DNA from: Thalassospira profundimaris
Lineage (GTDB): Bacteria; Pseudomonadota; Alphaproteobacteria; Rhodospirillales; Thalassospiraceae
Length of the DNA: 64,000 nt
Assembly: GCF_003326755.1 (NCBI RefSeq)
Contig: NZ_JPWH01000001.1
Location: forward strand, 180,227-244,226
Direction of reading: 5' to 3'
Positions 16,896-25,847 of the stretch are shown here, piece by piece. Positions within the stretch are counted from its first letter, which is position 1; each line of letters starts with the position of its first letter. The position numbers and the translations under genes were made by a program. Below the pieces are notes generated by a model, which did no database searches, was not told the origin of the DNA, and saw nothing but the letters and a program-made list of their open reading frames with translations.

Positions 16896-17459
16896 TTACT
16901 GGTTATTGGCGCTGTCAATACGCAACTGACGGGCGCGGGTCAGGATCGAATCTTCCATTGCGGTCACGGTTTTCGGGTCCACCACGGCATCGGCCCATTC
17001 ATTGCCACCGGCACGGACCTGGCGGAAAATCGAAACCTTGATGGCATCGGAGCGCAATGCCGTTCCCAGAATATAACCGGTGATTTTGAACCGTTCGTTG
17101 GGGGTTTCGGGCGGGCTGTACCAGTCGGTAATAATGACACCGCCAAACGGGTCAGCCGAGTTAAGCGGCATGAAGGAAAGCGTATCAAGGGTAGCGCGCC
17201 ACAAATAGCTGTTCACACCAATACCCGAACCACCCTGCTGCTTTTTGCTGTCGCTGCCAAACAGGTTGAGTCCCTCGTCGCCAAAAACGCCGCCCTGTTT
17301 CTTTTTGTCTGCAATGGTGGCGGAACGACCGAGAATACGTTCATTGCCAGGGGCTGAACCCGGATAATTGTCATAGTCGGATTGCGATGCGCCGCTGCAG
17401 GCTGCAAGTGTTGTAACCAGGGTGCAGGCGGCGATGATTTTCAGTTTTGAAACAGACAC
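16896..17459 (-). CDS. DUF3576 family lipoprotein
   Basis: The 187-residue protein starts with a lipoprotein signal (MSVSKLKIIAACTLVTTLAAC), with the lipobox cysteine at residue 21, so it is probably an envelope lipoprotein. The mature part contains the DUF3576 pattern, with GIGVNSYLWRATLDTLSFMP and FGGVIITDWYSPP. The function is unknown; the family is common in alphaproteobacteria and is often next to leuS and lptE. A terminator sits soon after its stop, so read-through to the next ORF would be low. Confidence 0.92.
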   Translation of the reverse strand: MSVSKLKIIAACTLVTTLAACSGASQSDYDNYPGSAPGNERILGRSATIADKKKQGGVFGDEGLNLFGSDSKKQQGGSGIGVNSYLWRATLDTLSFMPLNSADPFGGVIITDWYSPPETPNERFKITGYILGTALRSDAIKVSIFRQVRAGGNEWADAVVDPKTVTAMEDSILTRARQLRIDSANNQ

Positions 17460-17705
17460 GTTGTACGGCCTTCTGATCAGTCAATGGCAATGCAGAGCGC
17501 ACTATAAGCAGCAATTGCGAGGAGAGCAAAGAAAACAAGTGTGTCCTTTTCGCCACAGCGGCGCAAAAATGTTACATCGTCGCCACAGTTTGGTTGACGG
17601 GATGGCAAAATGCTGGCTCCATAGCGTCGAACCGGGCGGCAGGAAATTGTCGTTCACACTTCAAATAACCGCTTAAGCGGGTTGAAGAAGACGTTGAGGG
17701 AAAAG

Positions 17706-18755
17706 ATGAAAAAGATTCTTATTGCTACCAGCGCACTCGTCGCTGTTGCAGTTGCAGGCCAGGCACAGGCCTCTGAAAAAATTAAACTGTCGGTTGGCGG
17801 TTACATGGAACAGTGGGCCGGTACTGTTTCTCAGGACGATTCCGCTAGCAACATCAATGCATTCCAGTCTGATACCGAGGTTTATTTCACTGGTTCAACC
17901 ACGCTTGATAACGGCATTGAAGTTGGGGCTGTTATCCAGCTTGAAGGCGAAACCTCAGGCGACCAGATCGACGAACAGTACCTGTACATCAACGGTTCTT
18001 TCGGTCAGGCCCGTATGGGTGAAGGCGATGGCGCCGCTGCTGCCATGGGTATCACTGCTCCGGCCGTTGGCCCGGTTGGCGTGAATGATGGTGACCTGAC
18101 GAACTGGGCTGATATTCCTGCAATGCCGGACACTGTCTGGGATGCTGGTGATGATCCCAAAGTTACCTACTACACCCCGGTAATGGGCGGTTTCCGCGCT
18201 GGCGTTTCTTATACCGATAGTGCCGATGCCAAAAACGACGGTCCTGGCGGCGATACCGATACCGGCCAGAATACCACTGGTGGTATGCCGGTTGTGTCTG
18301 CTGGTCTTGAATATAATGGCGAGTTTGATGGTTTCTCGCTTGGCCTGTCGGCTGTTGGCGAACATCAGGGTGGCGGTGAATGGTTCAGCCTTGGTACCAA
18401 CCTTGGCTTTGGTAACTTCACCGTTGGTGGTTCCTACGGTGTGAAAGCCAAAGACTACGGTGTGAACGACAACGTCGCTGACAAAGCTGACGACACCACT
18501 GGTTTCGACGTTGGCGTTGCTTATAAAATGGATGCGGCTTCTATCTCCCTGTCCTATGCAAATGCTGACATCGTTACCAATGATGCAGGTGACGGCTCAG
18601 ACGTTGATACCGTTGATCTCGGTCTGGCATATGCTCTTGGCGCTGGCGTTGATTGGAAGACATCGATCTTCTGGTTCAACAGCGATGCAAAAACCGCTGC
18701 TGGTACCGACAACGATGGATTTGGTGCCGTTACCGGTATTAAATTGTCCTTCTAA
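17706..18755 (+). CDS. Porin (outer membrane, first of two tandem paralogs)
   Basis: From the ATG at 17706 the protein has 349 residues. The first 22 form a signal peptide (MKKILIATSALVAVAVAGQA, then QA before SEKIK), followed by alternating strands with short acidic loops, and it ends in an aromatic residue (TGIKLSF), as in outer membrane barrels of the porin-4 class. The start is fixed by GAGGGAAAAG just upstream; the ATG at 17682 is not used. A nearby paralog at 19432 shares the opening and most strand motifs. A strong terminator follows. Confidence 0.92.
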   Translation: MKKILIATSALVAVAVAGQAQASEKIKLSVGGYMEQWAGTVSQDDSASNINAFQSDTEVYFTGSTTLDNGIEVGAVIQLEGETSGDQIDEQYLYINGSFGQARMGEGDGAAAAMGITAPAVGPVGVNDGDLTNWADIPAMPDTVWDAGDDPKVTYYTPVMGGFRAGVSYTDSADAKNDGPGGDTDTGQNTTGGMPVVSAGLEYNGEFDGFSLGLSAVGEHQGGGEWFSLGTNLGFGNFTVGGSYGVKAKDYGVNDNVADKADDTTGFDVGVAYKMDAASISLSYANADIVTNDAGDGSDVDTVDLGLAYALGAGVDWKTSIFWFNSDAKTAAGTDNDGFGAVTGIKLSF

Positions 18756-18778
18756 TCCTCGGGTTAGTTGAACGAATT

Positions 18779-18812
18779 GAGGAGGGAGCGTTTTTACGCT
18801 CCCTCCTTTTTT
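18779..18812 (+). terminator. Terminator after the first porin gene
   Basis: AGGAGGGAGCG pairs with CGCTCCCTCCT around TTTTTA, followed by a run of T. Confidence 0.9.
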
Positions 18813-19164
18813 GTTTGAAATCGACGTGAGAATTTAGTGTTTGTTTTGTTTGGATGAGTAGGTGCGGTTCTCTGTATAGCTAAATTGATCAACAGTTTTG
18901 TACTATTTATTTGCCTGTTTCATGGAATAAAATCAGTAGGTTAGAGTCTTTGATACTCCCGCTGTATCACGAACGGGTTGCATTAAGGGCTGTTGAAAAC
19001 CTTGTTTCATTCTTGTCTGATTGTTCCCTTGGAATAATGCTCTCCAGTTTGGAAGTTCGGGAATCTTTAATCTAAATTTTTTGCTGATTTTGCCCTGTTA
19101 ACGTTCCTCCATGAAGGATGGATGTCGTCACATTTAACCAAGCCATTTTAAATTGTGACAAAAA

Positions 19165-19181
19165 AATGACCAGTGGTCATT
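19165..19181. promoter_or_regulatory. 17-bp dyad operator, distal copy
   Basis: AATGACCA-G-TGGTCATT is a perfect inverted repeat with 8-bp arms, located 250 bases upstream of the second porin start. Its core TGACCA-N-TGGTCA recurs at 19335. This shape is typical of a TetR- or MarR-type dimer operator; the regulator is not identified. Confidence 0.6.
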
Positions 19182-19334
19182 AAATGAACTTGTTTTGAAT
19201 TCTCTGAGTGATTCCAATCACGGGTATTTTACATAAATTGGGCTTATACTCGAGAAACAGCCGAATTCAGAAGTCGACTGTGATTTTTTTATCACGCATC
19301 GGGCAAAAAGATCACGTTTGTCATCTCTTTTAAT

Positions 19335-19347
19335 TGACCAATGGTCA
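19335..19347. promoter_or_regulatory. 13-bp dyad operator, proximal copy
   Basis: TGACCA-A-TGGTCA repeats the same core with 6-bp arms, 84 bases upstream of the second porin start. The centres of the two dyads are 168 bases apart, 16 turns of DNA. Confidence 0.6.
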
Positions 19348-19431
19348 TTTATTGGATTAGTTAGGTCTCAGCAAACAGAAAAATGTTCTGCTAACCAACG
19401 CCAACAGCGTTTGTTTTCAATGAGGGAAAAG

Positions 19432-20502
19432 ATGAAAAAGATTCTTGTTGCGACCACGGCACTTGTCGCCGTTTCCGGTTTCGCCGTTTCTGCCAGCGCA
19501 TCCGAACCGATCAAACTTTCGGTCGGTGGTTACATGGAACAGTGGGCCGGTATCACCTCGCAGGATGATGCATTTGATAACAAAAATGCTTTCCAGTCCG
19601 ATACCGAAATTCATTTCTCGGGTTCGACCATTCTTGATAACGGCATCGAAGTTGGCGCCGTTGTTGAACTTGAAGGTGAAACTTCTGACGATCAGGTTGA
19701 CGAACAGTATCTCTATATTAATGGTTCGTTTGGTCAGATCAGAATGGGCGAAGACGACGGTGCAGCCGACGACATGGGACTCACAGCACCGGCAGTCGGC
19801 CCGGTTGGCGTCAATGACGGCGACTTGACTAACTGGGTTGACACTTATCTTCCTGACACAGTCCAGAGTTCTGGTGATGATCCCAAGATCACCTACTTCA
19901 CCCCGGTCATGGGCGGCTTCCGCGCTGGTGTTTCTTACACCGATAGCGACGAGTCGAAAAATGCTGGTGGTAGCGGTGGTAATCTGGGTCAGGGCACAAC
20001 TGAAGGTCTGCCGGTTGTTTCTGCTGGTCTGTCTTACGACCATGATTTTGATGGTGTTGCACTTGGCCTGTCCGCTGTTGGCGAACATAAAGGTCAGGGT
20101 AACTGGTACGGCCTTGGTGTAAATGTTGGTTTTGGGAACTTTACATTTGGTGGTTCTTGGAGCCAAATTGAAGACGATTATGGCATTAACGACCGGGAAA
20201 CTGAGGCTACCAAGGACACCAACAACTACGACATCGGTATCGCTTATGCCATGGACGCAGCAAGTGTTTCCCTGAGCTACGCTTACTCTGATTACGGTAA
20301 TCGTTCGACCAAAGCTATGAGCAACAACATTAGTCCGAGTGCAAATGGCGAAATAAGCACGGTGGATCTTGGTCTCGCTTATCAGCTCGGCGCTGGCGTT
20401 GCATGGAAATCGTCGATCTTCTGGTTCGACGATGACAATGACAACTCTGCTGCCGACAATGACGGCTACGGCGCTGTTACCGGTCTGCGTCTCGACTTCT
20501 GA
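19432..20502 (+). CDS. Porin (outer membrane, second of two tandem paralogs)
   Basis: This 356-residue protein is a close paralog of the porin at 17706. The signal peptide is MKKILVATTALVAVSGFAVS with ASA before SEPIK, followed by LSVGGYMEQWAG, also in the first copy, and the strand motif YLYINGSFGQIRMGE, and it ends in TGLRLDF. The start follows GAGGGAAAAG, again identical to the first copy. Unlike the first gene, it has a long upstream region with two dyad operators, so it may be conditionally expressed. Loops differ from the first copy, as for proteins under selection on permeation. Confidence 0.92.
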   Translation: MKKILVATTALVAVSGFAVSASASEPIKLSVGGYMEQWAGITSQDDAFDNKNAFQSDTEIHFSGSTILDNGIEVGAVVELEGETSDDQVDEQYLYINGSFGQIRMGEDDGAADDMGLTAPAVGPVGVNDGDLTNWVDTYLPDTVQSSGDDPKITYFTPVMGGFRAGVSYTDSDESKNAGGSGGNLGQGTTEGLPVVSAGLSYDHDFDGVALGLSAVGEHKGQGNWYGLGVNVGFGNFTFGGSWSQIEDDYGINDRETEATKDTNNYDIGIAYAMDAASVSLSYAYSDYGNRSTKAMSNNISPSANGEISTVDLGLAYQLGAGVAWKSSIFWFDDDNDNSAADNDGYGAVTGLRLDF

Positions 20503-20525
20503 TCCTGTAAAGATCAGCAATTGCA

Positions 20526-20560
20526 AGAGAGAGGGTGCTTCGGCGCCCTCTCTTTTTTTG
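20526..20560 (+). terminator. Terminator after the second porin gene
   Basis: AGAGAGGGTGC pairs with GCGCCCTCTCT around a TTCG tetraloop, followed by a run of T. Confidence 0.9.
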
Positions 20561-20591
20561 TTTGATGGTCGGTTTCGAAACGAACGGTGAG

Positions 20592-21896
20592 TCAGGCTTT
20601 GGTGATTTGTTTTTTGAAATCGGCGTGTAAAAACGCTTCGAATCGGTCGAATTCGGTAAGCAGATGTTTCACGCAGGGAACAGGATCAGTTGTCGAGGTG
20701 CGTTGAACAAGTGCCGGATCGCGCCGATTCGGCAGGGCAACGAGCTTGTCTTTGGTAACTGTCAGGCTTCCCATACAGCCTATCTTTCCGTCTTCGGTGG
20801 CATGCATTTTTGCTAATCCGCATGGGGCAGCACAATAATCACCGCGAAAATCACTTTGCCAGGCTTTGATATTGCGAAAACGGCCGTGCAGAACTTCTGA
20901 TGAGGCCGAACTATAAACGCCAATACCGGGAATACCGGCAAGTTTGGTGATATGGGCAGGGCCACTATCGGCCACCAGGACATAATTGCAATTGCCAATA
21001 AAGCTCACCAGCTCGGCAATCGTTTTAAATCCGTCTACAAGCTCGATATGATCATCCTGCGCTATGTCCTCGCCAAGGGCGGCCTTATAGGCTTCCTTGA
21101 CCCCCTGATAGGCATTAAGAATGACTGTAATTTTAGCAGTCGCCCCTGCGCTATCTCGTAGAGCATGGATGCTTTTTGCCACAAATTCGGGTGGCAGGGT
21201 GCGCAGTGGCGAGGATGCCATCGGCAAAATACCGATTTGGAGCATATTGCCCTTTGCCACGTCCTTGTGGGGTAATGGGACAGGCGGAACATCAAATTCG
21301 CGACATAATACGCCTTCGCAATCAACGGGTGCCGTCGCAATATCTTTCCAGCCATCCATCTCGGACAGGTCGATGATAAAATCAAACCGCTTGAGAGCAT
21401 TAGCCGAAATAAACAGCTGAAAAATTTCGATATTTTTCAGACTGGCGAAAATGTCACTGGCGCTTCCGGTATTCAAAAGGCCGATTTTGCAATGGGGAAA
21501 GGCGGCCAGAAAGGCGCGTAAAAACATTGTCATGCCCACGCAATCGCCCAAGGCATCGGCCGGAATCAGAAACAGAACACGTTTGCGATCAAATGACCGG
21601 GTCCATTGCGGTTTGGGTAGAACATCCAGATGGATTTCATCCGATACAATCTTGACGGATGCAGCGCGTGGTAAAACCTGCTGGCGCAAAAGCGACGACA
21701 CCCGTGTCAGATAGCTGGAACTGCCATCGGATTTCTGGCTGATCCCGGCAGCAACATTGGGCAGACCAAATTCAAAGGGCTGTTTGGTTTTAAAGCGGGT
21801 GAAACGGGCGCGAGACAGATGCACGTTGCTGGAAGCCAAAGCGGGAATCCTTGGAAATTTACGGGGGCTGATCACGGGAAATGATTGTTGGCCCAA
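20592..21896 (-). CDS. Glycosyltransferase family 9 (heptosyltransferase-like)
   Basis: The 434-residue protein has a GT9 pattern: VLFLIPADALGDCVGMTMFLR near residue 106 for the N-terminal nucleotide-sugar/acceptor fold, and the diagnostic ADSGPAHITKLAGIPGIGVYS in the C-terminal half, where GT9 enzymes bind the sugar nucleotide. The end has a cysteine-rich segment (GDYCAAPCGLAKM) that could be structural. The first 70 residues have no clear homology. The likely role is sugar transfer onto lipopolysaccharide or another glycan. It is followed on the same strand by the ThiE-like gene. Confidence 0.85.
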   Translation of the reverse strand: MGQQSFPVISPRKFPRIPALASSNVHLSRARFTRFKTKQPFEFGLPNVAAGISQKSDGSSSYLTRVSSLLRQQVLPRAASVKIVSDEIHLDVLPKPQWTRSFDRKRVLFLIPADALGDCVGMTMFLRAFLAAFPHCKIGLLNTGSASDIFASLKNIEIFQLFISANALKRFDFIIDLSEMDGWKDIATAPVDCEGVLCREFDVPPVPLPHKDVAKGNMLQIGILPMASSPLRTLPPEFVAKSIHALRDSAGATAKITVILNAYQGVKEAYKAALGEDIAQDDHIELVDGFKTIAELVSFIGNCNYVLVADSGPAHITKLAGIPGIGVYSSASSEVLHGRFRNIKAWQSDFRGDYCAAPCGLAKMHATEDGKIGCMGSLTVTKDKLVALPNRRDPALVQRTSTTDPVPCVKHLLTEFDRFEAFLHADFKKQITKA

Positions 21897-21907
21897 TTAC
21901 GCCGACA

Positions 21908-22531
21908 TTAAGTGGCGAATCCGATCCCGGCAATACCGCAAATCGGCAATTTTCCAAGCATATGTCCCCTGGAAACGTCAACGCCCCCCATAGCATAGAC
22001 ACCTATCCCATGATAGGTCGCCAGGTGCGCCATCCGCTCAAATTTCGCATAACCCAAACAGGGTGCTCCCGGGTGGCTTTGGGTTGCAAATAACGGGGAG
22101 ATGATGGCGGCATCAATATTGCGCCCAAATGCCAGCAGTTGCCTTAGCTGGGGCATGTCATGAATGGCAGCACTGACCATCAAACCATGTTTTTTTGCGG
22201 TATTAAGCAGATCATCGGGGGTTTTCTGTATGTAGCCTGGCATATGAAGCCCGTCTGCCTGTAGGCGGATGGCCAGCAGAATGTCAGCAGCAACAAAAAA
22301 GCGGTGCCCCAACCTGCGACAGATTTTACGTAAGATTAGTGCCTGTTGTGCCCGGTCAGGGGCATCATAATGCCGGAAAACCAGGGTGCTGCCCTTGGGC
22401 AGTTTGGTGAGTGCCTGGTGCGGATCAGGCAGTCTTTTATCGTCGCTCATTAATATAACGGGTGAAAGCCTGCGATCTGGTGCGTTACGTAAATTGAGTT
22501 GCTGCGCCAGCTTTGCTAGTTTGGGCTCCAT
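21908..22531 (-). CDS. Thiamine-phosphate synthase-like (ThiE/TenI) protein
   Basis: The protein has the ThiE/TenI barrel pattern: LPKGSTLVFRHYDA, then DGLHMPGYIQ where ThiE has the HxGQ-like strand, VSAAIHDMPQL, DAAIISPLFATQSHPG with the SPxF-T motif, and IGVYAMGGV. The ThiE catalytic residues are not all recognisable, so TenI-like or an alternative role is possible. I start at the ATG at 22531; the longer reading to 22579 would overlap the start codon of yggS on the other strand. It ends 12 bases beyond the GT9 gene start and is divergent from yggS. Confidence 0.75.
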   Translation of the reverse strand: MEPKLAKLAQQLNLRNAPDRRLSPVILMSDDKRLPDPHQALTKLPKGSTLVFRHYDAPDRAQQALILRKICRRLGHRFFVAADILLAIRLQADGLHMPGYIQKTPDDLLNTAKKHGLMVSAAIHDMPQLRQLLAFGRNIDAAIISPLFATQSHPGAPCLGYAKFERMAHLATYHGIGVYAMGGVDVSRGHMLGKLPICGIAGIGFAT

Positions 22532-22577
22532 TATGTTGTAACGTCCTTTTGGGCACTGAACCGGAATCTCGCATAAC

Positions 22578-23285
22578 ATGAGCGATCATAACGATTCATC
22601 AGGCGATGTCGATATCGTTGCCAACCTTGCCACCATTCAGCAAAATATTGACGAAGCTGCCAGTGCCGTTGGCCGGAAAAGCGATGACGTGACACTGGTA
22701 TGTGTCAGCAAAACCCACGATGCCCCCCATGTAAGGGGTGCGTTGGTTGCTGGGCGGCGGATATTTGGCGAGAACCGGGTTCAGGAAGCGTCTGAAAAAT
22801 GGCCGGAGTTAAAGCAGGAATTCCCTGATGTCGAACTACACCTGATCGGCCCGTTGCAAAGCAACAAGGCTCGCGAGGCCATGAGCCTGTTTGATGTCAT
22901 CGAGACACTGGACCGCCCCAAACTGGCCCGAACCTTTGCCCGCCTTCGCGATGAAACCGGCCAGTGCCCGGAATTATATATTCAGATCAATATTGGTCGC
23001 GAACCGCAAAAAGCGGGAATTGACCCCGCCGATGCCGATGATTTTATTCGTGAATGTATCCATGATCTGGCATTGCCGGTAACCGGGCTGATGTGCATTC
23101 CCCCAGTTGACGAAGAACCTTCACCCCATTTTGCCCTGTTGGGAAAAATCGCAGACCGGCATGGTTTAAAGGTGCGCAGTATGGGCATGAGCAGTGATTA
23201 CGAATGTGCAATTCGCCTTGGCGCTACGCATATTCGGGTTGGAACCGCAATTTTTGGGCATCGCGCCTATAATCTTGCCCATTGA
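22578..23285 (+). CDS. yggS: YggS/PLPBP family pyridoxal-phosphate homeostasis protein
   Basis: The 235-residue protein is of the PLP-binding YggS/PROSC group, which helps regulate vitamin B6 and amino acid pools. The PLP lysine lies in LVCVSKTHDAP, and the family pattern FGENRVQEASEKWP (residues 56-69), LIGPLQSNKAREAM, and LRVRSMGMSSDYECAIRLGATHIRVGTAIFG (phosphate-binding end, in its two short pieces) is clear. It begins divergently from the ThiE-like gene. Confidence 0.95.
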   Translation: MSDHNDSSGDVDIVANLATIQQNIDEAASAVGRKSDDVTLVCVSKTHDAPHVRGALVAGRRIFGENRVQEASEKWPELKQEFPDVELHLIGPLQSNKAREAMSLFDVIETLDRPKLARTFARLRDETGQCPELYIQINIGREPQKAGIDPADADDFIRECIHDLALPVTGLMCIPPVDEEPSPHFALLGKIADRHGLKVRSMGMSSDYECAIRLGATHIRVGTAIFGHRAYNLAH

Positions 23286-23601
23286 TGCTGAAAAAGGGCG
23301 AAATTCAAACTAATTCCGTCCTTTTTACCTGAATATTTGCTGTTATTAGGTCTTTTTGCCGGGTTTTCCGCGTTTAAGCACGCAGTTGGCTAAACTGGCT
23401 TTTGAACAGATCGATTTTTCCCCAATCAGATGAGACGTCAAAGTTGGTAATCTGTGACGCAGATTTTTGGGAAAACCAAAAATCGTGATCGGAGCGGATC
23501 GGGAAAGCTGCGTGATAGGGATTTTTATCCGCCTTAAAGTAATTGAGCCTGCAAGGCAGGCTCAATATCGCGCATCATCGGAAAACGGGATTAAACCCGG
23601 T
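23286..23601. other. Intergenic region between convergent yggS and the response regulator gene
   Basis: The gap has no supported gene. A perfect 11-bp inverted repeat, ATTGAGCCTGC with GCAGGCTCAAT (23542-23566, loop AAG), lies about 36 bases past the stop of the minus-strand regulator and may act as its 3' hairpin, although no T run follows. A 63-residue minus-strand frame inside is not supported. Confidence 0.5.
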
Positions 23602-24297
23602 TCAGGGGACGAGTTTGTAGCCACCGGGTTCGGTAACCAGGATCGTCGCGCTGGAGGGGTCTTTTTCGATTTTCTGGCGCAGGCGATACACATGCGTTTC
23701 AAGTGTATGCGTTGTCACACCAGCGTTATATCCCCAAACTTCATCAAGCAGGGTTTCACGTGAAACCGGTTTATCCCCGGCACGGAACAGGAATTTCAGG
23801 ATCGATGTTTCCTTTTCCGTCAGGCGGATTTTTTTGTCGGTTGCCGTTTCAACCAGAATTTTGGCGCTGGGCTGGAAGCTATACGGACCGATGGCAAAAA
23901 CGGCATCTTCGCTTTGTTCATGCTGGCGAATATGGGCGCGAATACGGGCCAGCAGCACATTGAGGCGAAACGGTTTGGTGACATAGTCATTTGCGCCGGA
24001 TTCAAGACCCAGAATCGTGTCAGAATCGCTATTGGCACCGGTCAGCATGATCACAGGGGATTTGACACCGGCACGGCGCATCAATTTGCACACATCGCGC
24101 CCGTCTATATCGGGCAAACCAACATCAAGCAGGATGACATCGAAATAGTTGTCTTTAACGGCTTCAAGCGCTTCCTGGCCGCTATTGGCAACCACGCAGT
24201 CAAATTCTTCATGAAGGCGGAGTTGCTCGGTCAGTGACTGGCTCAGCGCCGCATCATCTTCAACCACTAAAACCTGTTTACCTGTCGTCATTGCCAT
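23602..24297 (-). CDS. OmpR/PhoB-family response regulator
   Basis: The protein has a receiver domain (1-125) with the phosphorylation site in FDVILLDVGLPDIDG (Asp about 58) and a switch lysine in DYVTKPFRLNVLLARI, then a winged-helix DNA-binding domain (about 130-231) with YNAGVTTHTLETHVYRLRQK and VTEPGGYKLVP. No kinase gene is adjacent, so its partner is unknown. Within the gene a 16-bp palindrome (GGTTTCACGTGAAACC) that carries the ParB core codes for PVSRET of the winged helix. Confidence 0.92.
   Translation of the reverse strand: MAMTTGKQVLVVEDDAALSQSLTEQLRLHEEFDCVVANSGQEALEAVKDNYFDVILLDVGLPDIDGRDVCKLMRRAGVKSPVIMLTGANSDSDTILGLESGANDYVTKPFRLNVLLARIRAHIRQHEQSEDAVFAIGPYSFQPSAKILVETATDKKIRLTEKETSILKFLFRAGDKPVSRETLLDEVWGYNAGVTTHTLETHVYRLRQKIEKDPSSATILVTEPGGYKLVP
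23752..23767. promoter_or_regulatory. parS-like site inside the response regulator gene
   Basis: GGTTTCACGTGAAACC keeps the 14-bp core GTTTCACGTGAAAC of parS and differs from the consensus only at the two outer bases. It sits 9.3 kb from parB and codes for a conserved turn of the wing, so its match may partly reflect protein constraint. Confidence 0.5.
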
Positions 24298-24524
24298 CCC
24301 TTGCTGGTCCCTAAATTCCGTCTATATTCAGGCCCTGTTCTTGTTTTTGGCAACCCGAGTGCATTGCCTGTTTGCAATATAGCGAACTCTCACACTCAAA
24401 TCGTCCTTTTTTCAAGAACAAACTGTTTTGGCTTTAGACATTGACGAATGAATGATCCAGCCTCATACCGACCTGATCGCGATCTTGTGATCGTGTTGGC
24501 CCCAAATCGGTAATAACATTAAGT

Positions 24525-25667
24525 ATGACGATGACCACGTCCAAAAGCTTTTCGGCAGATACCGAAATTTCAACAACCGAGCTGATTTCGGTTTCCCGTG
24601 CCGTTGCCGACCTGCGCCGTGGCGAGATGATATTGATCCGGTCCGAAAAAACGGCAATTGCCGCCATCGCGACCGAACCCTTATCGGATCACGGGCTGGC
24701 ACGTTTGCGTGCGATTGCCGTCAATGCCCGGGATATTGCCCTGATATTGCCGCGTGTGCGGGCCCGCGCCCTGGGATATGTCGATGCCAGCAATGGCTTT
24801 TGTGCTCTTCAACCGGCACATGCCGATCAGGTTGATGGGACAACATTCGGTATTTGGGCAAACCCGCTGCTGGATATGGTCGAGGCACCCTCGGCAAGCT
24901 GGCGTCAGACTGACGCAGGCGAGGATGCCGCCATTCGCTTGGCAAAACTGGCACGTTTGCTGCCTGCTATTGTGGCGGTGCCCGTTGATGCGGATCGCGT
25001 TGCGGAATTTGCCACTGCCGAAAACCTGCTGTTGCTCGAGGCAGGCATCATTAACGGCTATGAAGATGCCGCTGCCGGGTCTCTGCGCCAGGTTAGCGAT
25101 GCCCGCGTGCCGCTGGAGAATGCGGAAAATACCCGTGTGGTGGCGTTTCGCCCGGTGGATGGCGGACAGGAACATATTGCCATCATTATCGATGAACCCG
25201 CCGCGGACGAACCGGTGCTGGTACGTCTGCATTCGGAATGTTTTACCGGCGATCTGATCGGATCGCTGCGCTGTGACTGTGGCCCGCAATTGCGCGGGGC
25301 CATTGCCGAAATTTCAGCCGGGGGCAAAGGCGGCATTGTTCTGTATTTGCGCCAGGAAGGGCGCGGTATTGGTTTGGTCAATAAATTACGCGCCTATGCC
25401 CTTCAGGACCGTGGTTTTGATACGCTCGATGCCAATGAAGAACTTGGTTTTGATGCCGATGAACGTGTTTATCGTCCGGCGGCGGAAATGCTGCGCCAGC
25501 TTGGCTATTCCACCGTGCGGATTTTGACCAACAACCCGGAAAAACTGCGCGGGCTGGAAAACTGGGGCGTTCGTGTCAGCGAACGGGTGCCCCATAAATT
25601 TCCGTCCAACGGCCATAATGCGTTTTATCTGAAAACCAAAAAGGACCGGGCAGGGCATTTGTTTTAG
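24525..25667 (+). CDS. ribA: GTP cyclohydrolase II with degenerate N-terminal RibB-like domain
   Basis: GTP cyclohydrolase II makes the first riboflavin intermediate. The zinc ligands C239, C250 and C252 lie in ECFTGDLIGSLRCDCGPQL, with the following catalytic segment IVLYLRQEGRGIGL and the GTP-binding TNNPEKLRGLENWGVRV. The N-terminal 190 residues resemble a DHBP synthase fold (SRAVADLRRGEMILI) but lack an obvious set of RibB active-site residues, as seen in a subgroup of alphaproteobacterial RibA proteins. It stands alone, with a terminator after it and no other rib gene nearby. Confidence 0.92.
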   Translation: MTMTTSKSFSADTEISTTELISVSRAVADLRRGEMILIRSEKTAIAAIATEPLSDHGLARLRAIAVNARDIALILPRVRARALGYVDASNGFCALQPAHADQVDGTTFGIWANPLLDMVEAPSASWRQTDAGEDAAIRLAKLARLLPAIVAVPVDADRVAEFATAENLLLLEAGIINGYEDAAAGSLRQVSDARVPLENAENTRVVAFRPVDGGQEHIAIIIDEPAADEPVLVRLHSECFTGDLIGSLRCDCGPQLRGAIAEISAGGKGGIVLYLRQEGRGIGLVNKLRAYALQDRGFDTLDANEELGFDADERVYRPAAEMLRQLGYSTVRILTNNPEKLRGLENWGVRVSERVPHKFPSNGHNAFYLKTKKDRAGHLF

Positions 25668-25705
25668 GCCCTGTCGGACATTTCAGCACGGAACGCATTT
25701 CTTGT

Positions 25706-25734
25706 CCCGGCAGCTTCTGCCGGGATGTTTTTTT
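25706..25734 (+). terminator. Terminator after ribA
   Basis: CCCGGCAG pairs with CTGCCGGG around CTT, followed by ATGTTTTTTT. Confidence 0.9.
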
Positions 25735-25847
25735 GGCGGCGTCTGATGGGCTGTTTGGGTTAAAAAAGAACCGCATTCTGGCGATAAAACAGTGACGATC
25801 GATTTTGGCATCCTGATTGCATATCTATCGGCAAGAGGAGGATTGCG

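Larger units (their letters stand above)
18813..19431. other. Long AT-rich regulatory region between two porin genes
   Basis: No gene is supported here. The region is AT-rich, holds the two TGACCA dyads, and probably contains the promoter and regulatory region of the second porin. The longer ORF reading from 19318 into this porin is only upstream extension. Confidence 0.7.

Noticed and set aside
19417-20526. A 369-aa minus-strand frame opposite the second porin
   Set aside because: Shadow of the porin gene with no recognisable domain.
23374-23565. 63-aa minus-strand frame after the response regulator
   Set aside because: No family pattern, and it overlaps a hairpin.
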